From contig JAFEDK010000015.1 in assembly GCA_018241665.1 (NCBI GenBank), forward strand, positions 72,949 to 136,948: 64,000 nt of DNA. The letters run 5' to 3'. Position numbers and translations under genes: made by a program. Source of the stretch: Pseudomonadota bacterium. GTDB lineage: Bacteria > Pseudomonadota > Gammaproteobacteria > Burkholderiales > Rhodocyclaceae. The notes under the pieces were generated by a model. It ran no database searches. It saw only the letters and a program-made list of their open reading frames with translations, and was not told where the DNA came from. Shown here piece after piece: positions 26,053 to 37,155 of the stretch; within the stretch, counting starts at the first letter, position 1; each line of letters begins with the position of its first letter.

Positions 26053-26141
26053 AAGCAGTTCCTGCCGACAGCGTTCACGTTTATGCTTGGGATATTCGAC
26101 GTACGTGCCGACAAAGCGGCGCCCAGCAAGGAATCAAGCCC

Positions 26142-28109
26142 GTGAAAGACGCCCACATGCTTGCAGATCACTTCTCCGCCTACACCCAGTGGCGCGGCGG
26201 TGTCGCCGCCGGAATCGAGGAGTTGCGCAAATGGCTGCACCTCAACGAAATCGGTGACGCCCAGTCCGACCTGCGCCTTCAGTACCTGCTGGACCGCCTG
26301 CGCGAGGACAAGCTGATCGTCGCCTTCGTGGCCGAGTTCTCCCGCGGCAAGTCTGAACTGATCAACGCGGTGTTCTTCGCCGGCTATGGCAACCGCATCC
26401 TGCCGTCGAGCGCCGGTCGCACCACCATGTGCCCAACCGAGCTGCAGTGGAAGCAGGGCGACAAACCGGAAATCCGCCTGCTGCCGATCGAGAGCCGCAA
26501 GACCAACGCCAGCATCACCGAACTCAAGCGCTATCCGGAGGAATGGCAGATCCGGGCCCTCGATACCAGCTCGGCCGAAAGCCTCCAGCAGGCCCTCGCC
26601 CAGGTCGGCGAAACCCGCCTGGTCAGCCGCAGCGAGGCCGACGACCTGGGCTTCCCGGTCGATGACAGCGGCGATGCCGGCCTGCGCCCCGATGCCGACG
26701 GCACAATCGAGATTCCGCGCTGGCGCCACGCCATCATCCAGTTCCCGCACCCGCTGCTCGAACAGGGGCTGGTCATCCTGGACACGCCGGGCCTCAACGC
26801 CATCGGCGCCGAGCCGGAACTGACCCTCAACCTGCTGCCCAACGCCCACGCGGTGCTGTTCATCCTGGCCGCCGACACCGGCGTGACCCAGAGCGACCTG
26901 GCCGTCTGGCGCGAGCACGTCAATGCCGGCCGCCGCCAGCGCGGCCGTCTGGTGGCCCTCAACAAGATCGACGGCCTGTGGGACGGCCTGCGCAGCGAGG
27001 ACGACATCGAACGGGAGATCACCGGCCAGGTGGCCAGCGTCGCCGACACCCTGGAAATCGACCCGAGCCAGATCTATCCGGTTTCCGCGCAGAAGGGCCT
27101 CGTCGCCAAGGTCAACAACGACGACGACCTGCTCGCCCGCAGCCGCATCGTCGAGCTCGAGGAAGCCCTGTCCACCGAGCTGCTGCCGACCAAGCGCGAC
27201 ATCGTCCGCGACAACACCTACGGTGACGTGAACGACATCGTCAGCCGCAGCCGCGAGCTCCTCAACGCGCGCCTCACCGGCCTGCGCGAGCAGTTGCAGG
27301 AACTCACCGACCTGCGCGGCAAGAACCAGAACGTCATCGAATACATGATGCGCAAGGTGCGCTCCGAGAAGGACGAGTTCGAACAGGGCCTGCAGAAGTA
27401 CTACGCGGTGCGCAGCGTCTTCTCCAACCTGTCCAACAACCTGTTCGGCCACCTGGGCCTCGACGCCCTGCGCGATGAAACCCGCCGCACCCGCGAGGCA
27501 ATGCTCGACGCTGCCTTCTCCCGCGGCCTGCGTGAGGCAATGAAGGGCTTCTTCGAACACCTGCGCGGCAACCTGCGGAAATCCACCGACGAGATCGGCG
27601 AGATCTCCAAGATGCTCGACGCCATGTACAAGCGCTTCACCGTCGAGCATGGCCTCAAGCTGGCCGCCCCGACAGCCTTCTCGACGCTGCGCTACGAGAA
27701 AGAGATCGAGCGCCTGGAAGAAGCCTTCAACAGCCAGTTCAACACGGTGCTGACCATCGTCACCACCGAGAAGCACACCCTCACCCAGAAGTTCTTCGAA
27801 ACCGTCGCCGTACAGGCGCGGCGCACCTTCGAAATTGCCAACCGGGATGCCGAACAGTGGCTGCGCGCGGTGATGGCGCCACTGGAAACCCAGGTGCGCG
27901 AGTATCAACTGCAGCTCAAGCGCCGGCTGGAGAGCGTCAAGCGCATCCACCAGGCCACCGACACGCTGGAAGACCGGGTCGGCGAACTGCAGCAGGCCGA
28001 GGAACTGCTGGTCCAGCAACTCCGCCAGCTCAACGCCCTGTCCGGACGGATCGAACAGGCCCTCGGCATGCCCGCCGACACCGGCACCGCTGCCGCGCTG
28101 GCGGCCTGA
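26142..28109 (+). CDS. Dynamin-family large GTPase
   Basis: A 655-residue bacterial dynamin-like protein. The GTPase domain shows the P-loop EFSRGKSELIN (about residues 66-76), G3 DTPGLN (about 214-219) and G4 NKID (about 274). Long helical regions after residue 370 (RELLNARLTGLREQLQELTD, the MMRKVRSEKDEFEQGLQKYY region, and a coiled coil near RVGELQQAEELLVQQLRQL) form the stalk. No transmembrane segment is evident. GTG is chosen because AAGGA lies nine bases upstream; an ATG five codons later is the alternative. Such proteins remodel membranes or act in stress or phage resistance; the role here is unknown. It stands alone. Confidence 0.85.
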   Translation: MKDAHMLADHFSAYTQWRGGVAAGIEELRKWLHLNEIGDAQSDLRLQYLLDRLREDKLIVAFVAEFSRGKSELINAVFFAGYGNRILPSSAGRTTMCPTELQWKQGDKPEIRLLPIESRKTNASITELKRYPEEWQIRALDTSSAESLQQALAQVGETRLVSRSEADDLGFPVDDSGDAGLRPDADGTIEIPRWRHAIIQFPHPLLEQGLVILDTPGLNAIGAEPELTLNLLPNAHAVLFILAADTGVTQSDLAVWREHVNAGRRQRGRLVALNKIDGLWDGLRSEDDIEREITGQVASVADTLEIDPSQIYPVSAQKGLVAKVNNDDDLLARSRIVELEEALSTELLPTKRDIVRDNTYGDVNDIVSRSRELLNARLTGLREQLQELTDLRGKNQNVIEYMMRKVRSEKDEFEQGLQKYYAVRSVFSNLSNNLFGHLGLDALRDETRRTREAMLDAAFSRGLREAMKGFFEHLRGNLRKSTDEIGEISKMLDAMYKRFTVEHGLKLAAPTAFSTLRYEKEIERLEEAFNSQFNTVLTIVTTEKHTLTQKFFETVAVQARRTFEIANRDAEQWLRAVMAPLETQVREYQLQLKRRLESVKRIHQATDTLEDRVGELQQAEELLVQQLRQLNALSGRIEQALGMPADTGTAAALAA

Positions 28110-28176
28110 ACGGCGGAGCGGCTCTCCCCAGCGATTCAGGTGTGGCGAGGATGGATTGAGGTCGGGCGAGGATGAT

Positions 28177-28243
28177 GTGGGGGCGAATTCATTCGCCCTC
28201 TGCCTCTGGAGTGCTGTCCGCGGGCGAATGAATTCGCCCCCAC
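28177..28243. repeat. REP-like inverted repeat, copy 3
   Basis: Same arms as the copies at 9231 and 14461, with an unrelated 23-base loop, placed between the dynamin-like gene and the ferredoxin terminator. Confidence 0.85.
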
Positions 28244-28274
28244 ACCAGCCCCCCTCCACACCAGAGCCCCCCGA

Positions 28275-28316
28275 AAAAAGACAAGGCCGGACGCCCCTGT
28301 CGGAGCGGCCGGCCTT
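28275..28316 (-). terminator. Terminator of the ferredoxin gene
   Basis: On the minus strand AAGGCCGG...CCGGCCTT encloses a GC-rich inner loop and is followed by GTCTTTTTTC. It lies 26 bases after the ferredoxin stop. Confidence 0.65.
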
Positions 28317-28341
28317 GCTTCTTCAGGACTGAAGCCGGGTC

Positions 28342-28599
<258 letters not shown>

Positions 28600-28614
28600 T
28601 TACTTCCTTCGTTA

Positions 28615-29664
<1,050 letters not shown>

Positions 29665-29668
<4 letters not shown>

Positions 29669-31005
29669 GGCTTGGCCCCCGTCTTGACCGGCGCGGTCTT
29701 GTCGCCATCGCCACCGACCACTACCGTCACCAGATGGTCCGGCGACACATGGCGCTTGAAGGCCTCGCGGATCTGGGCTACGGTCACCGCCCGGACCTTG
29801 TCCCGGTAGGTATCCAGATAATCCAGCGGCAGGCCGAAGCCACCGATGACCGCCACCTGCTCCAGCATCTTGCGGTTGGAATCGAGGCGCAGCGCGAAGC
29901 CGTTGATCAGGTTGTCCTTCGCCGCCTGCAGCTCGGCCTCCGTCGGCCCCTTGGCAAGGAACTCGGCGAGGGTCGCCGAGACCACCTTCAGCGCATCGTC
30001 GGCCTGGCTGCCCTTGGTCTGCAGGCCGATCTCGAAGGACCCCACGTCGCGCTGGGGCATGAAGTAGCTATAGACACTATAGGCGTAGCCGCGCTTTTCG
30101 CGCACTTCCTTGGTCAGCCGCGAAACGAAGCCACCACCACCGAGGATGTAGTTGCCGACCACCAGCGGAAAGAAGTCCGGGTCGCCGCGGCGAATACCGG
30201 GCTGGCCGATGGAGATGTGGGCCTGGGCCGACGGATTCGGCACGCGGATCGTCTGGCCCTGCGGCTGCGCGGAGCTGGCCGTCGCGACCGGCGCCTCGCC
30301 CGCCGGCAGGCCCCCCGTCAGGCGGCTGGCGATGGCTTCCGCCTCGGCCCGCGACACGTCGCCGACGATACTCACCACGGCCCGCGCGGCGGTGTAGTTG
30401 CGCTTGTAGAAATCCACCAGCTCTTCGCGGGTGATCGACGACACCGTCTCCACGCTCGGCAGGCGGCCGTAGGGATGGCCGGGAAACACCGCAGCGGCGA
30501 AGCGGCGCGCCAGGATCGCGTCGGCCTGGGTGTCGGCCTCCTTAAGGCCGGCAATGCTACGGGCCTTTTCCCGCTCGACCGCGGCCGCCGGGAAGGTCGG
30601 CTGCTGGATCAGCGTGGCCAGCAGGTCGATTGCACCCTTGCGCTCCTCCGGGTTGCTGAGGGTCCGCAGGGACAGGGACGCCCGGTCCATGTCGGCATCG
30701 CCGCCGAGCTGCACGCCCAGGTCGGCGACGCGGTTGGCGATGGCCTCCTCGTCGAGGTTGCCGGCACCGGCATCGAGCAGGCCGCGGGTCAGCCCGGCGA
30801 TGCCGGCCTTGCCGGCCGGCACCTCGGCGCCACCGGCGCGGAAATCCACCTGCACATCGACGATGGGCAAGGCATGGCTTTCGACGAAGAACACCTTGGC
30901 CCCGCCGGCGGCAGTCCAGGTCTGGATGTTCAGGCCGGCGTGGGCCGACAGGGTCGCCAGGGTCAGCGCCAGCGCCGCCCCGAGACGTTGATAACGGGAA
31001 ATCAT
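29665..31005 (-). CDS. M16 peptidase-like protein without the zinc site (non-catalytic partner)
   Basis: A 446-residue periplasmic protein with signal peptide (LGAALALTLATLSAHA). It has the two-lobed M16 fold, with the substrate-binding motif GYAYSVYSYF near residue 330, but the HxxEH zinc motif is replaced by GLTRGLL in GKAGIAGLTRGLLDAG. In mitochondrial processing peptidase-like pairs, one subunit is catalytic and the other only binds substrate; this is the binding subunit of the pair with the next gene upstream. Confidence 0.88.
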
Positions 31006-31033
31006 CAGGAAATCACCTCGAAAGCGGGAGCGC

Positions 31034-32407
31034 TCAGTGTTGATGCGGCGCGCCGGCCTTGGCGCGGGCCTCGGGATCGACCGGCAACGGGTCGAGCTCG
31101 GCGACGGTCAGGGTTTCATCACGGAAATACTTCTTCGCCACGGCCTGCACCTGGGCCGCGGTGACGCCACGGATCCGCTGCAGCACCAGGTCGTCGTCCT
31201 TCCACGACAGGCCGACCATCTCGTCCATGCCGATCTCCATCGCCTGACCCATCAGCGAATCGCGCTTGAAGACCTGGCCGGCCACGGCCTGGACCTTCAC
31301 GCGGCGCAACTCCTCGTCCGACACGCCTTCGTTCTGGATGCGGGTGATCTCGGCGCGCAGCGCGGCCTCCACGTCGGCAATCGTCTTGCCGGCGGCCGGC
31401 GCACCATCGAGGATGAACAGGGACTCGCCGCGGGCCGAGCCGTCGTAGCCGGCGCCAGCGGTCACCGCCACGCGGCTGCCGCGCACGATGTTCTTGGCCA
31501 GGCGGGCGCCCTCATAGCCGTCGAGCACGGCGGCCAGCACCTGCAGCGCGTAGTAATCGTCGTCGCCCTTCACGTTGCGCAGGGTCGGCGCGCGCCAGGC
31601 CAGCGCCACGTAGGGCAGTTCGGCCGGCGCCTTCACGACGGTGCGTCGCGGCCCGGTCTGCTCCGGCTCGACCAGCGGCTTGCGCGGCGGCAACGGACGA
31701 CTCTTCACCTGGCCGTAGCTGCGCTCCGCCTCCTTGAAGACCGTCTTGTGATCCACGTCGCCCACCACCACCAGCGTCGCGTTGTTGGGCACGTACCAGC
31801 GCTGGTACCACTCGCGGGCATCGCGGGCGGTCATGTTGTCCAGATCACTCATCCAGCCGATGATCGGCCGGCGATAGGGATGGGCCTGGAAGGCGCTGGC
31901 CATCAGCTGCTCGATGACCAGCGAGCGCGGCTTGTCGTCGGTGCGCAGGCGGCGCTCTTCCTTGACCACCTCGATCTCCTTGCTGAAACCGGCCTCGGTC
32001 ACCTGCAGGTTGGCCATGCGGTCGGCCTCCAGGGCCATCATGCGGCCCAGCGCCTCCTTCGGCACCTGCTGGAAATACGCCGTGTAATCGTGGCTGGTGA
32101 AGGCGTTGTCGCGGCCCCCGGCTGCGGCGACGAGCTTGTTGAACTCGCCGGGCCCAACCTTTCTGGTGCCCTTGAACATCATGTGCTCTAGCAGATGGGC
32201 CACGCCGGAAGTGCCATCCACCTCGTCCATCGCGCCCACCCTGTACCACACCATATGCACCACCGACGGCGCCCGCTTGTCTTCCTTGACGATCAGCTTC
32301 ATTCCATTTGGAAGCACACTCTCGTAGGGATTGGCCCAGGCCGGGACGGCCAGCACCGCGGAAAGGGCGACTGCGGACGAGGCGATCCGCAAACTGCGTT
32401 TCATCAT
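31034..32407 (-). CDS. M16 family zinc metallopeptidase (catalytic partner)
   Basis: A 457-residue periplasmic protease. The inverted zinc motif HLLEH is at 71-75 (GVAHLLEHMMFKGT), and the third ligand Glu lies in EIEVVKEERRLRTDD. The signal peptide is MKRSLRIASSAVALSAVLAV then PAWA. Two adjacent ATGs are possible starts. The pair is transcribed as one unit with rsmD and coaD, divergent from ftsY. Substrates are not known. Confidence 0.92.
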   Translation of the reverse strand: MMKRSLRIASSAVALSAVLAVPAWANPYESVLPNGMKLIVKEDKRAPSVVHMVWYRVGAMDEVDGTSGVAHLLEHMMFKGTRKVGPGEFNKLVAAAGGRDNAFTSHDYTAYFQQVPKEALGRMMALEADRMANLQVTEAGFSKEIEVVKEERRLRTDDKPRSLVIEQLMASAFQAHPYRRPIIGWMSDLDNMTARDAREWYQRWYVPNNATLVVVGDVDHKTVFKEAERSYGQVKSRPLPPRKPLVEPEQTGPRRTVVKAPAELPYVALAWRAPTLRNVKGDDDYYALQVLAAVLDGYEGARLAKNIVRGSRVAVTAGAGYDGSARGESLFILDGAPAAGKTIADVEAALRAEITRIQNEGVSDEELRRVKVQAVAGQVFKRDSLMGQAMEIGMDEMVGLSWKDDDLVLQRIRGVTAAQVQAVAKKYFRDETLTVAELDPLPVDPEARAKAGAPHQH

Positions 32408-32566
32408 AGGCTCTTGAAGCATCTGGTAAAATTGGAGGACGATGGCCGCTGGCCGGCGATTGGCGCGGCATCATAGCGGCATTCCGACGACCCGGCCAAC
32501 CGGACATGACGGGCCTTTTCGCCCCATGGTCCGGTCCGATCGACCCACATTCAGACTCAGCACCCC

Positions 32567-33682
32567 ATGTTTGGTTTCCTCAAGAAAGCCCTCAAGCCCG
32601 GCGACGCTCCGGCACCGGCCCCCGAAGCACCGGCCGCTGCGCCCCAGGCGGACATCCCCGCCACGCCCGCCGCACAAGCACCGGTGCCGACCCCGGCCCC
32701 CGTCGCGGCAGCCCCGGCGCCCGAGCCCGAAAAGAAGCGCTCGTGGATGGACCGCCTGCGCGCCGGCCTGTCCCGCACCCGCGAGCAGATCGGCGGCGGC
32801 CTCGGCAACCTGACCAGCCTGTTCTCCCGCCGCAAGATCGACGAGGAACTCCTCGAAGAACTCGAAACCACCCTCTTGATGGCCGACTGCGGCGTCGAGG
32901 CCACCCAGCACCTGCTGAAGGAACTGCGCCTGCGCTGGAAGCGCGACAAGCTGGAAACCGCCGACCAGCTGCAGGGCGCCCTCGCCGAAGGCCTGCTGTC
33001 CATCCTCGCGCCCCTCGAGCAGCCCCTCGAGATCAGCGGCCACAAGCCCTACATCATCATGATCGCGGGCGTGAACGGCTCCGGCAAAACCACCTCCATC
33101 GGCAAGCTGGCCAAGCACTTCCAGAACCAGGGCAAGAGCGTCCTGCTGGCCGCCGGCGACACCTTCCGCGCCGCCGCCCGCGAGCAGCTGATGACCTGGG
33201 GCGAACGCAACGGCGTGGCCGTCATCGCCCAGGAGTCCGGCGACCCGGCCGCCGTGGTCTTCGACGCGATCAACGCCGCCCGCGCCCGCAACATCGACAT
33301 CGTGCTGGCAGACACCGCCGGCCGCCTGCCCACCCAGCTGCACCTGATGGAAGAAATCGCCAAGGTCCGCCGGGTCGTCCAGAAGGCCGAACCCTCCGGC
33401 CCCCATGAAGTGCTGCTGGTGCTCGATGCCAACATCGGGCAGAACGCGCTGCAGCAGGTCAAGGCCTTCGATGCCGCCATCGGCGTCACCGGCCTGGTCC
33501 TCACCAAGCTCGACGGCACCGCCAAGGGCGGCGTGGTGGCCGCCATCGCCCGCCAGAGCCCGAAGCCGCTGCGCTTCATCGGCGTCGGCGAGCAGATCGA
33601 CGACCTGCAGACCTTCCGCGCCAAGGAATTCGTGGACGCCTTGTTCACGCCGGTCGGCGGTGCCCCCGAACAGGCCGACTGA
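32567..33682 (+). CDS. ftsY: Signal recognition particle receptor FtsY
   Basis: A 371-residue SRP GTPase that docks ribosome-SRP complexes at the inner membrane. Residues 1-60 are a short Ala/Pro-rich linker typical of betaproteobacterial FtsY. The N domain follows, then the G domain with GVNGSGKT (168-175), DTFRAAAREQL, DTAGRLPTQ and TKLDGTAKGG. Genes ftsY and the M16 pair diverge from a 159-base region. Confidence 0.97.
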   Translation: MFGFLKKALKPGDAPAPAPEAPAAAPQADIPATPAAQAPVPTPAPVAAAPAPEPEKKRSWMDRLRAGLSRTREQIGGGLGNLTSLFSRRKIDEELLEELETTLLMADCGVEATQHLLKELRLRWKRDKLETADQLQGALAEGLLSILAPLEQPLEISGHKPYIIMIAGVNGSGKTTSIGKLAKHFQNQGKSVLLAAGDTFRAAAREQLMTWGERNGVAVIAQESGDPAAVVFDAINAARARNIDIVLADTAGRLPTQLHLMEEIAKVRRVVQKAEPSGPHEVLLVLDANIGQNALQQVKAFDAAIGVTGLVLTKLDGTAKGGVVAAIARQSPKPLRFIGVGEQIDDLQTFRAKEFVDALFTPVGGAPEQAD

Positions 33683-33804
33683 GCCTGCCTGTCGCACGTC
33701 ATATGCGGCGTGCACCACCCCGCGTTGTCGCCTATTCTTCCGGAATGACGGGGCGCGCCTGACGCACGGCGATCCGCGCTCCGCCCTCCAGCGGAGAGAC
33801 GTGG

Positions 33805-36132
33805 ATGCAGCCAGCCCCCGACTCCCGCCCGGCCAGCCGGGCGGGACACCTTGCCGACACGCCGGCCTCTCCCTTTCCGCTGGGCAGCTGGCTGCGCATC
33901 GGCCTGCTGCTGTTCACCGCCCAGGCCCTCGCACTGGGCCTGCAGGCGCTACTGCTGCTCCATAAAGAGCACGACCTGCTGGTCGGCATCACCGTATCCC
34001 GCATCGCCATCGCCGCGGACCAGGTCCAGGCCACCTTCCAGCGCAGTTCCGCCAACGGCCTGCTCCTCGCCGAGTCGGCCGGCATCCGCCGCCTGCTGCC
34101 GCGCCTGCAGGCCGAGGATCCGGACCTCCGGGCCATCCGCGTCGTTGCGGCCGACGGACACCTCCTGTTCGAGAGCGGCACACCGGGCCCGGCCCTCTCG
34201 CCGGGCGAACTCACCGCCCTCCTCGGTGGCAGGAACGCCTGGTCACAGCTGCCGGAGCAAGGACCGCTGCGGGTCGGGCTGCGCCTTGCCGACAGCGGCG
34301 GCGAGATCGTCGGCGGCGTGCTGTTCGACGTCGATGCCGGCGCGCTGTCGGCCACCCTGCAGGCCGCCCGCGCGGCCGCCTGGCCCCGCCTGCTCGCCAC
34401 GCTCGCGGGGGTCGCCGCCACGCTGCCACTGCTGCTGACCGCGGCGGCCCGCTGGGGTGGCCGGCGGGCCAGGCTGCGCGTCCGCATCCTGGTGGCCGCC
34501 TTGCTGCTCGCCGCCAGCAGCAGCCTGGCCCTCAGCCTGCAGACCCTGCCGAGCTTCTCCGAGCGCCTCGCCCCGGCCCTCGACGCCAAGGCCCGCAGCC
34601 TGGCCGGAAACGTGGCCGGGCGGGTCTCCGCGGCGCTCGCCCTCGGCATTCCGTTCGAGCGCCTGAACGGTGTCGAAGCCTATTTCGACGACGCTCTCGC
34701 CCGCCATCCCGAAATCCTGTCCCTGCACCTGCAGGGCCCCGCCCACAGCTACCTGCGCGAACACTCCGGCGAAACCGGCCACCGCGTCGAAGCCGTCGTC
34801 ACCAGTCCGGACGGCCAGCCCCTGGCCCGGCTGACGGCCAGCACCGATGGTCACGTGGTCCATCGGGAGATGCTCAGCCAGGCCATCGACCTGGCCATCG
34901 TGTTCCTGGTCGCCGTCGTACTGTTCAACGAAACCCTCGGCGCGATCCTCGCCGGCGACCGCCTCGACCCGGCCTCCGCCGGCCGCGGGCGTCTCGGCCT
35001 GGCGCGGCTGGCGGTGTTCCTGCTGATCCTGTCGGAAGAGCTGACCCGCGCCTTCCTGCCGCTGCACATCGCCGGCCTCGCCCAGGCAGCCGGGGCCCAC
35101 GGCGCCACGGCGATCAGCCTGCCGATCTCCGCCTACATGGCGAGCTTCGCCCTCCTCACGCCCTTCGCCGGGCGCTGGGCCGAGCGCTTCGGCACCACCC
35201 GCACCTTCGCGATAGGCGCCACGCTATCCGCCGCCGGCTTCGGCTGGGCGCTGGCCGGCGGCGGCTACGTGGCCTTCGTCGCCGCCCGCTGCCTGTGCGC
35301 AGCCGGCTACGCCATCGGCACGATGGCCATGCAGCAGTATTTCCTGCGCGCCGCGGCCGACGGCGAACGGGCCCGCGCCCTCGCGCTGTTCGTCGGCGCG
35401 GTGCAGACCGCCGCCATCTGCGGTGCCCCGATCGGCGGCCTGCTGGCCGAGCAGTTCGGTGCCGCCGCGGTGTTTGCCGGCGCCGTCGGCATGAGCCTGC
35501 TGGCCCTGCTCGTGCAACGCCTGGAGCGCAGGCCCCCTGCGCCCGCCACCGCCCCTGCGTCCCCACCCCTGCTCGGGCTGCTGTTGCAGCGCCGGGTCCT
35601 GGCCCCGCTGCTCACCGCCGCGCTACCGGCCAAGCTGGCCCTCGCCGGCTTCCTGTTCTACCTGGTACCGCTGGCACTGCAGCAGGAAGGCTTCGGCAGC
35701 GGGTCGACCGGCAGGGCGATGATGATGTATTTTCTGCTGGTCGCCGTCAGCAACCCGTTGGCATCCTGGCTGGCCGACCGCTACGCTTGGGAACGGGGGC
35801 TGGTGCTGCTCGGCGGGCTGGTGATCGGCCTCGGCGGACTGGCCGGCCTGTTCGGCGGCGCCCCGGCCCTGTTCACCGGCATCGCCGCCCTCGGCATCGG
35901 CACCGGCCTGTCGGCCGCCGCGCTGCAGGCGATGCTCGGGCGCAACGGGCCGGCAGCGGTGGTGTTGCTGCGCACCGTCGAGCGCCTCGGCGCGGTGATC
36001 GGCCCGCTGCTGGCCGGCAGCCTGCTCACGCTGGCCGCCTACGGCGGGGTGATGGCCGCGATAGGCGCGCTGGTGATCCTTGCCAGCTTCGGATTTGCGT
36101 TCCTTCAGACCCAGGAAAGGAAAGCCGCGTGA
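33805..36132 (+). CDS. MFS transporter fused to N-terminal membrane-anchored sensor-like modules
   Basis: A 775-residue fusion. A membrane helix at about 31-52 leads into a first extracytoplasmic module (about 55-185, with RAIRVVAADGHLLFESGTP reminiscent of Cache/PAS-like domains), helices near 190-210 and 226-245, a second extracytoplasmic module (about 247-350, with LSLHLQGPAHSYLRE), and a helix near 358-380. From about 394 to the end is an MFS carrier of some 12 helices, with the motif-A-like loop GRWAERFGTTRT and its second-half counterpart ASWLADRYAWERG. It begins a five-gene operon; its stop overlaps the next start (GTGA). Ligand and cargo are unknown. MFS identity is secure, the sensor label is inferred. 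Confidence 0.75.
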   Translation: MQPAPDSRPASRAGHLADTPASPFPLGSWLRIGLLLFTAQALALGLQALLLLHKEHDLLVGITVSRIAIAADQVQATFQRSSANGLLLAESAGIRRLLPRLQAEDPDLRAIRVVAADGHLLFESGTPGPALSPGELTALLGGRNAWSQLPEQGPLRVGLRLADSGGEIVGGVLFDVDAGALSATLQAARAAAWPRLLATLAGVAATLPLLLTAAARWGGRRARLRVRILVAALLLAASSSLALSLQTLPSFSERLAPALDAKARSLAGNVAGRVSAALALGIPFERLNGVEAYFDDALARHPEILSLHLQGPAHSYLREHSGETGHRVEAVVTSPDGQPLARLTASTDGHVVHREMLSQAIDLAIVFLVAVVLFNETLGAILAGDRLDPASAGRGRLGLARLAVFLLILSEELTRAFLPLHIAGLAQAAGAHGATAISLPISAYMASFALLTPFAGRWAERFGTTRTFAIGATLSAAGFGWALAGGGYVAFVAARCLCAAGYAIGTMAMQQYFLRAAADGERARALALFVGAVQTAAICGAPIGGLLAEQFGAAAVFAGAVGMSLLALLVQRLERRPPAPATAPASPPLLGLLLQRRVLAPLLTAALPAKLALAGFLFYLVPLALQQEGFGSGSTGRAMMMYFLLVAVSNPLASWLADRYAWERGLVLLGGLVIGLGGLAGLFGGAPALFTGIAALGIGTGLSAAALQAMLGRNGPAAVVLLRTVERLGAVIGPLLAGSLLTLAAYGGVMAAIGALVILASFGFAFLQTQERKAA

Positions 36133-37154
36133 ACCACCCGCTCCGCCTGCTGCTCGCCTTCGCCGCCGCGGCCACCAGCCTGCTGGGCCCGCAGCCGGCC
36201 GCGGCAGAAGGCACCCCCTACCGCATCACGATGCTGCTGTTCCGCGGCTGCGAGGAAGCCTGCCGCGGCTTCCAGGCCTATTTCCGCCAGCGCGGCATCG
36301 CTGCCGAATTCACGCTGCGTGACGCGGCACAGGACAAGCGCCGCGTCGCCGGCTTCGTGGACGAGACGCGCCGCAGCAAGCCCGACCTGGTCGTCACCTG
36401 GGGAACCACCGTCACCCAGGAGGCTGTCGGCGACTGGCGGCATGTCGATCCCCAGCGCCACATCACCGACAGGCCGGTGCTCTTCATGATCGTCTCCGAC
36501 CCCGTCGCGGCCGGCATCGTGCCCAGGCTCGACCGTCCGCGCCGCAACGTCAGCGGCACCCTCTACCTGCTCCCGGTGGAAACCCAGATCAAGGCCGCCC
36601 GCAGCTACCTGGATTTCAAACGGATCGGCTACATCCTCAACGAGACCGAATCCAACTCGGTCAGCACCCGCGACGAACTCCGCAGCCTCGCGCCCAGCCA
36701 CGGCTTCACCCTGGTCGAGCGGCGGCTGCCGGTGTCCCCGTCCGGCACCCCGAATGGCAACGCGCTGCCGGGCCTGCTGGACGAATTCGCCGGCGAGAAG
36801 GTGGACCTGCTCTACCAGGGGCCGGACAGCTTCCTCAACAGCCGCCGGGATGCCCTCACCGACGGCGCGCTGGCCCGCGGCCTGCCCGTCTTCGCCGCCG
36901 CCGAGGCGCCGGTGCAGCAGTCCCGCGCGCTGTTCGGCGTGGTCAACAAATACGAGGACGTCGGCCGCTTCACCGCCGCCCAGGCCCTGCGCATCCTGCG
37001 CGACAGAACTTCGCCGGCAGACATCCCGGTGACCCTGCCGCGCAACTTTTCTTACCTCATCAACCTGCCGGTCGCCCTCCAGCTCGGCCGTTATCCGCCC
37101 CTCAAACTGCTCGACGTCGCCGAGATCGTCGGCATCGACGGTGGAGAACACTGA
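36129..37154 (+). CDS. Periplasmic ABC-type substrate-binding protein (TrpX/PF04392-like)
   Basis: A 341-residue protein with signal peptide (LRLLLAFAAAATSLLGPQPAAA, cut into a GTG-started precursor). The fold PYRITMLLFRGCEE...FQAYFRQRG, DLVVTWGTTVTQEAV, VLFMIVSDPVAAGIV and VSGTLYLLPVETQIK is typical of the ABC_sub_bind family. Its permease and ATPase, normally next door, are absent. Together with overlapping ends on both sides this suggests it acts as a ligand receptor for a neighbour rather than in import. The ligand is unknown. Confidence 0.8.
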   Translation: MNHPLRLLLAFAAAATSLLGPQPAAAEGTPYRITMLLFRGCEEACRGFQAYFRQRGIAAEFTLRDAAQDKRRVAGFVDETRRSKPDLVVTWGTTVTQEAVGDWRHVDPQRHITDRPVLFMIVSDPVAAGIVPRLDRPRRNVSGTLYLLPVETQIKAARSYLDFKRIGYILNETESNSVSTRDELRSLAPSHGFTLVERRLPVSPSGTPNGNALPGLLDEFAGEKVDLLYQGPDSFLNSRRDALTDGALARGLPVFAAAEAPVQQSRALFGVVNKYEDVGRFTAAQALRILRDRTSPADIPVTLPRNFSYLINLPVALQLGRYPPLKLLDVAEIVGIDGGEH

Positions 37155-37155
37155 G

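Noticed and set aside
26043-28259. Minus-strand open frame of 738 codons opposite the dynamin gene
   Set aside because: Shadow of the GTPase gene; no motif or ribosome binding site, and it runs through mutM's end and the inverted repeat.
36129-37154. Complete ABC importer around the binding protein
   Set aside because: No permease or ATPase gene of this family is adjacent; neighbours are an MFS fusion and a formyltransferase.
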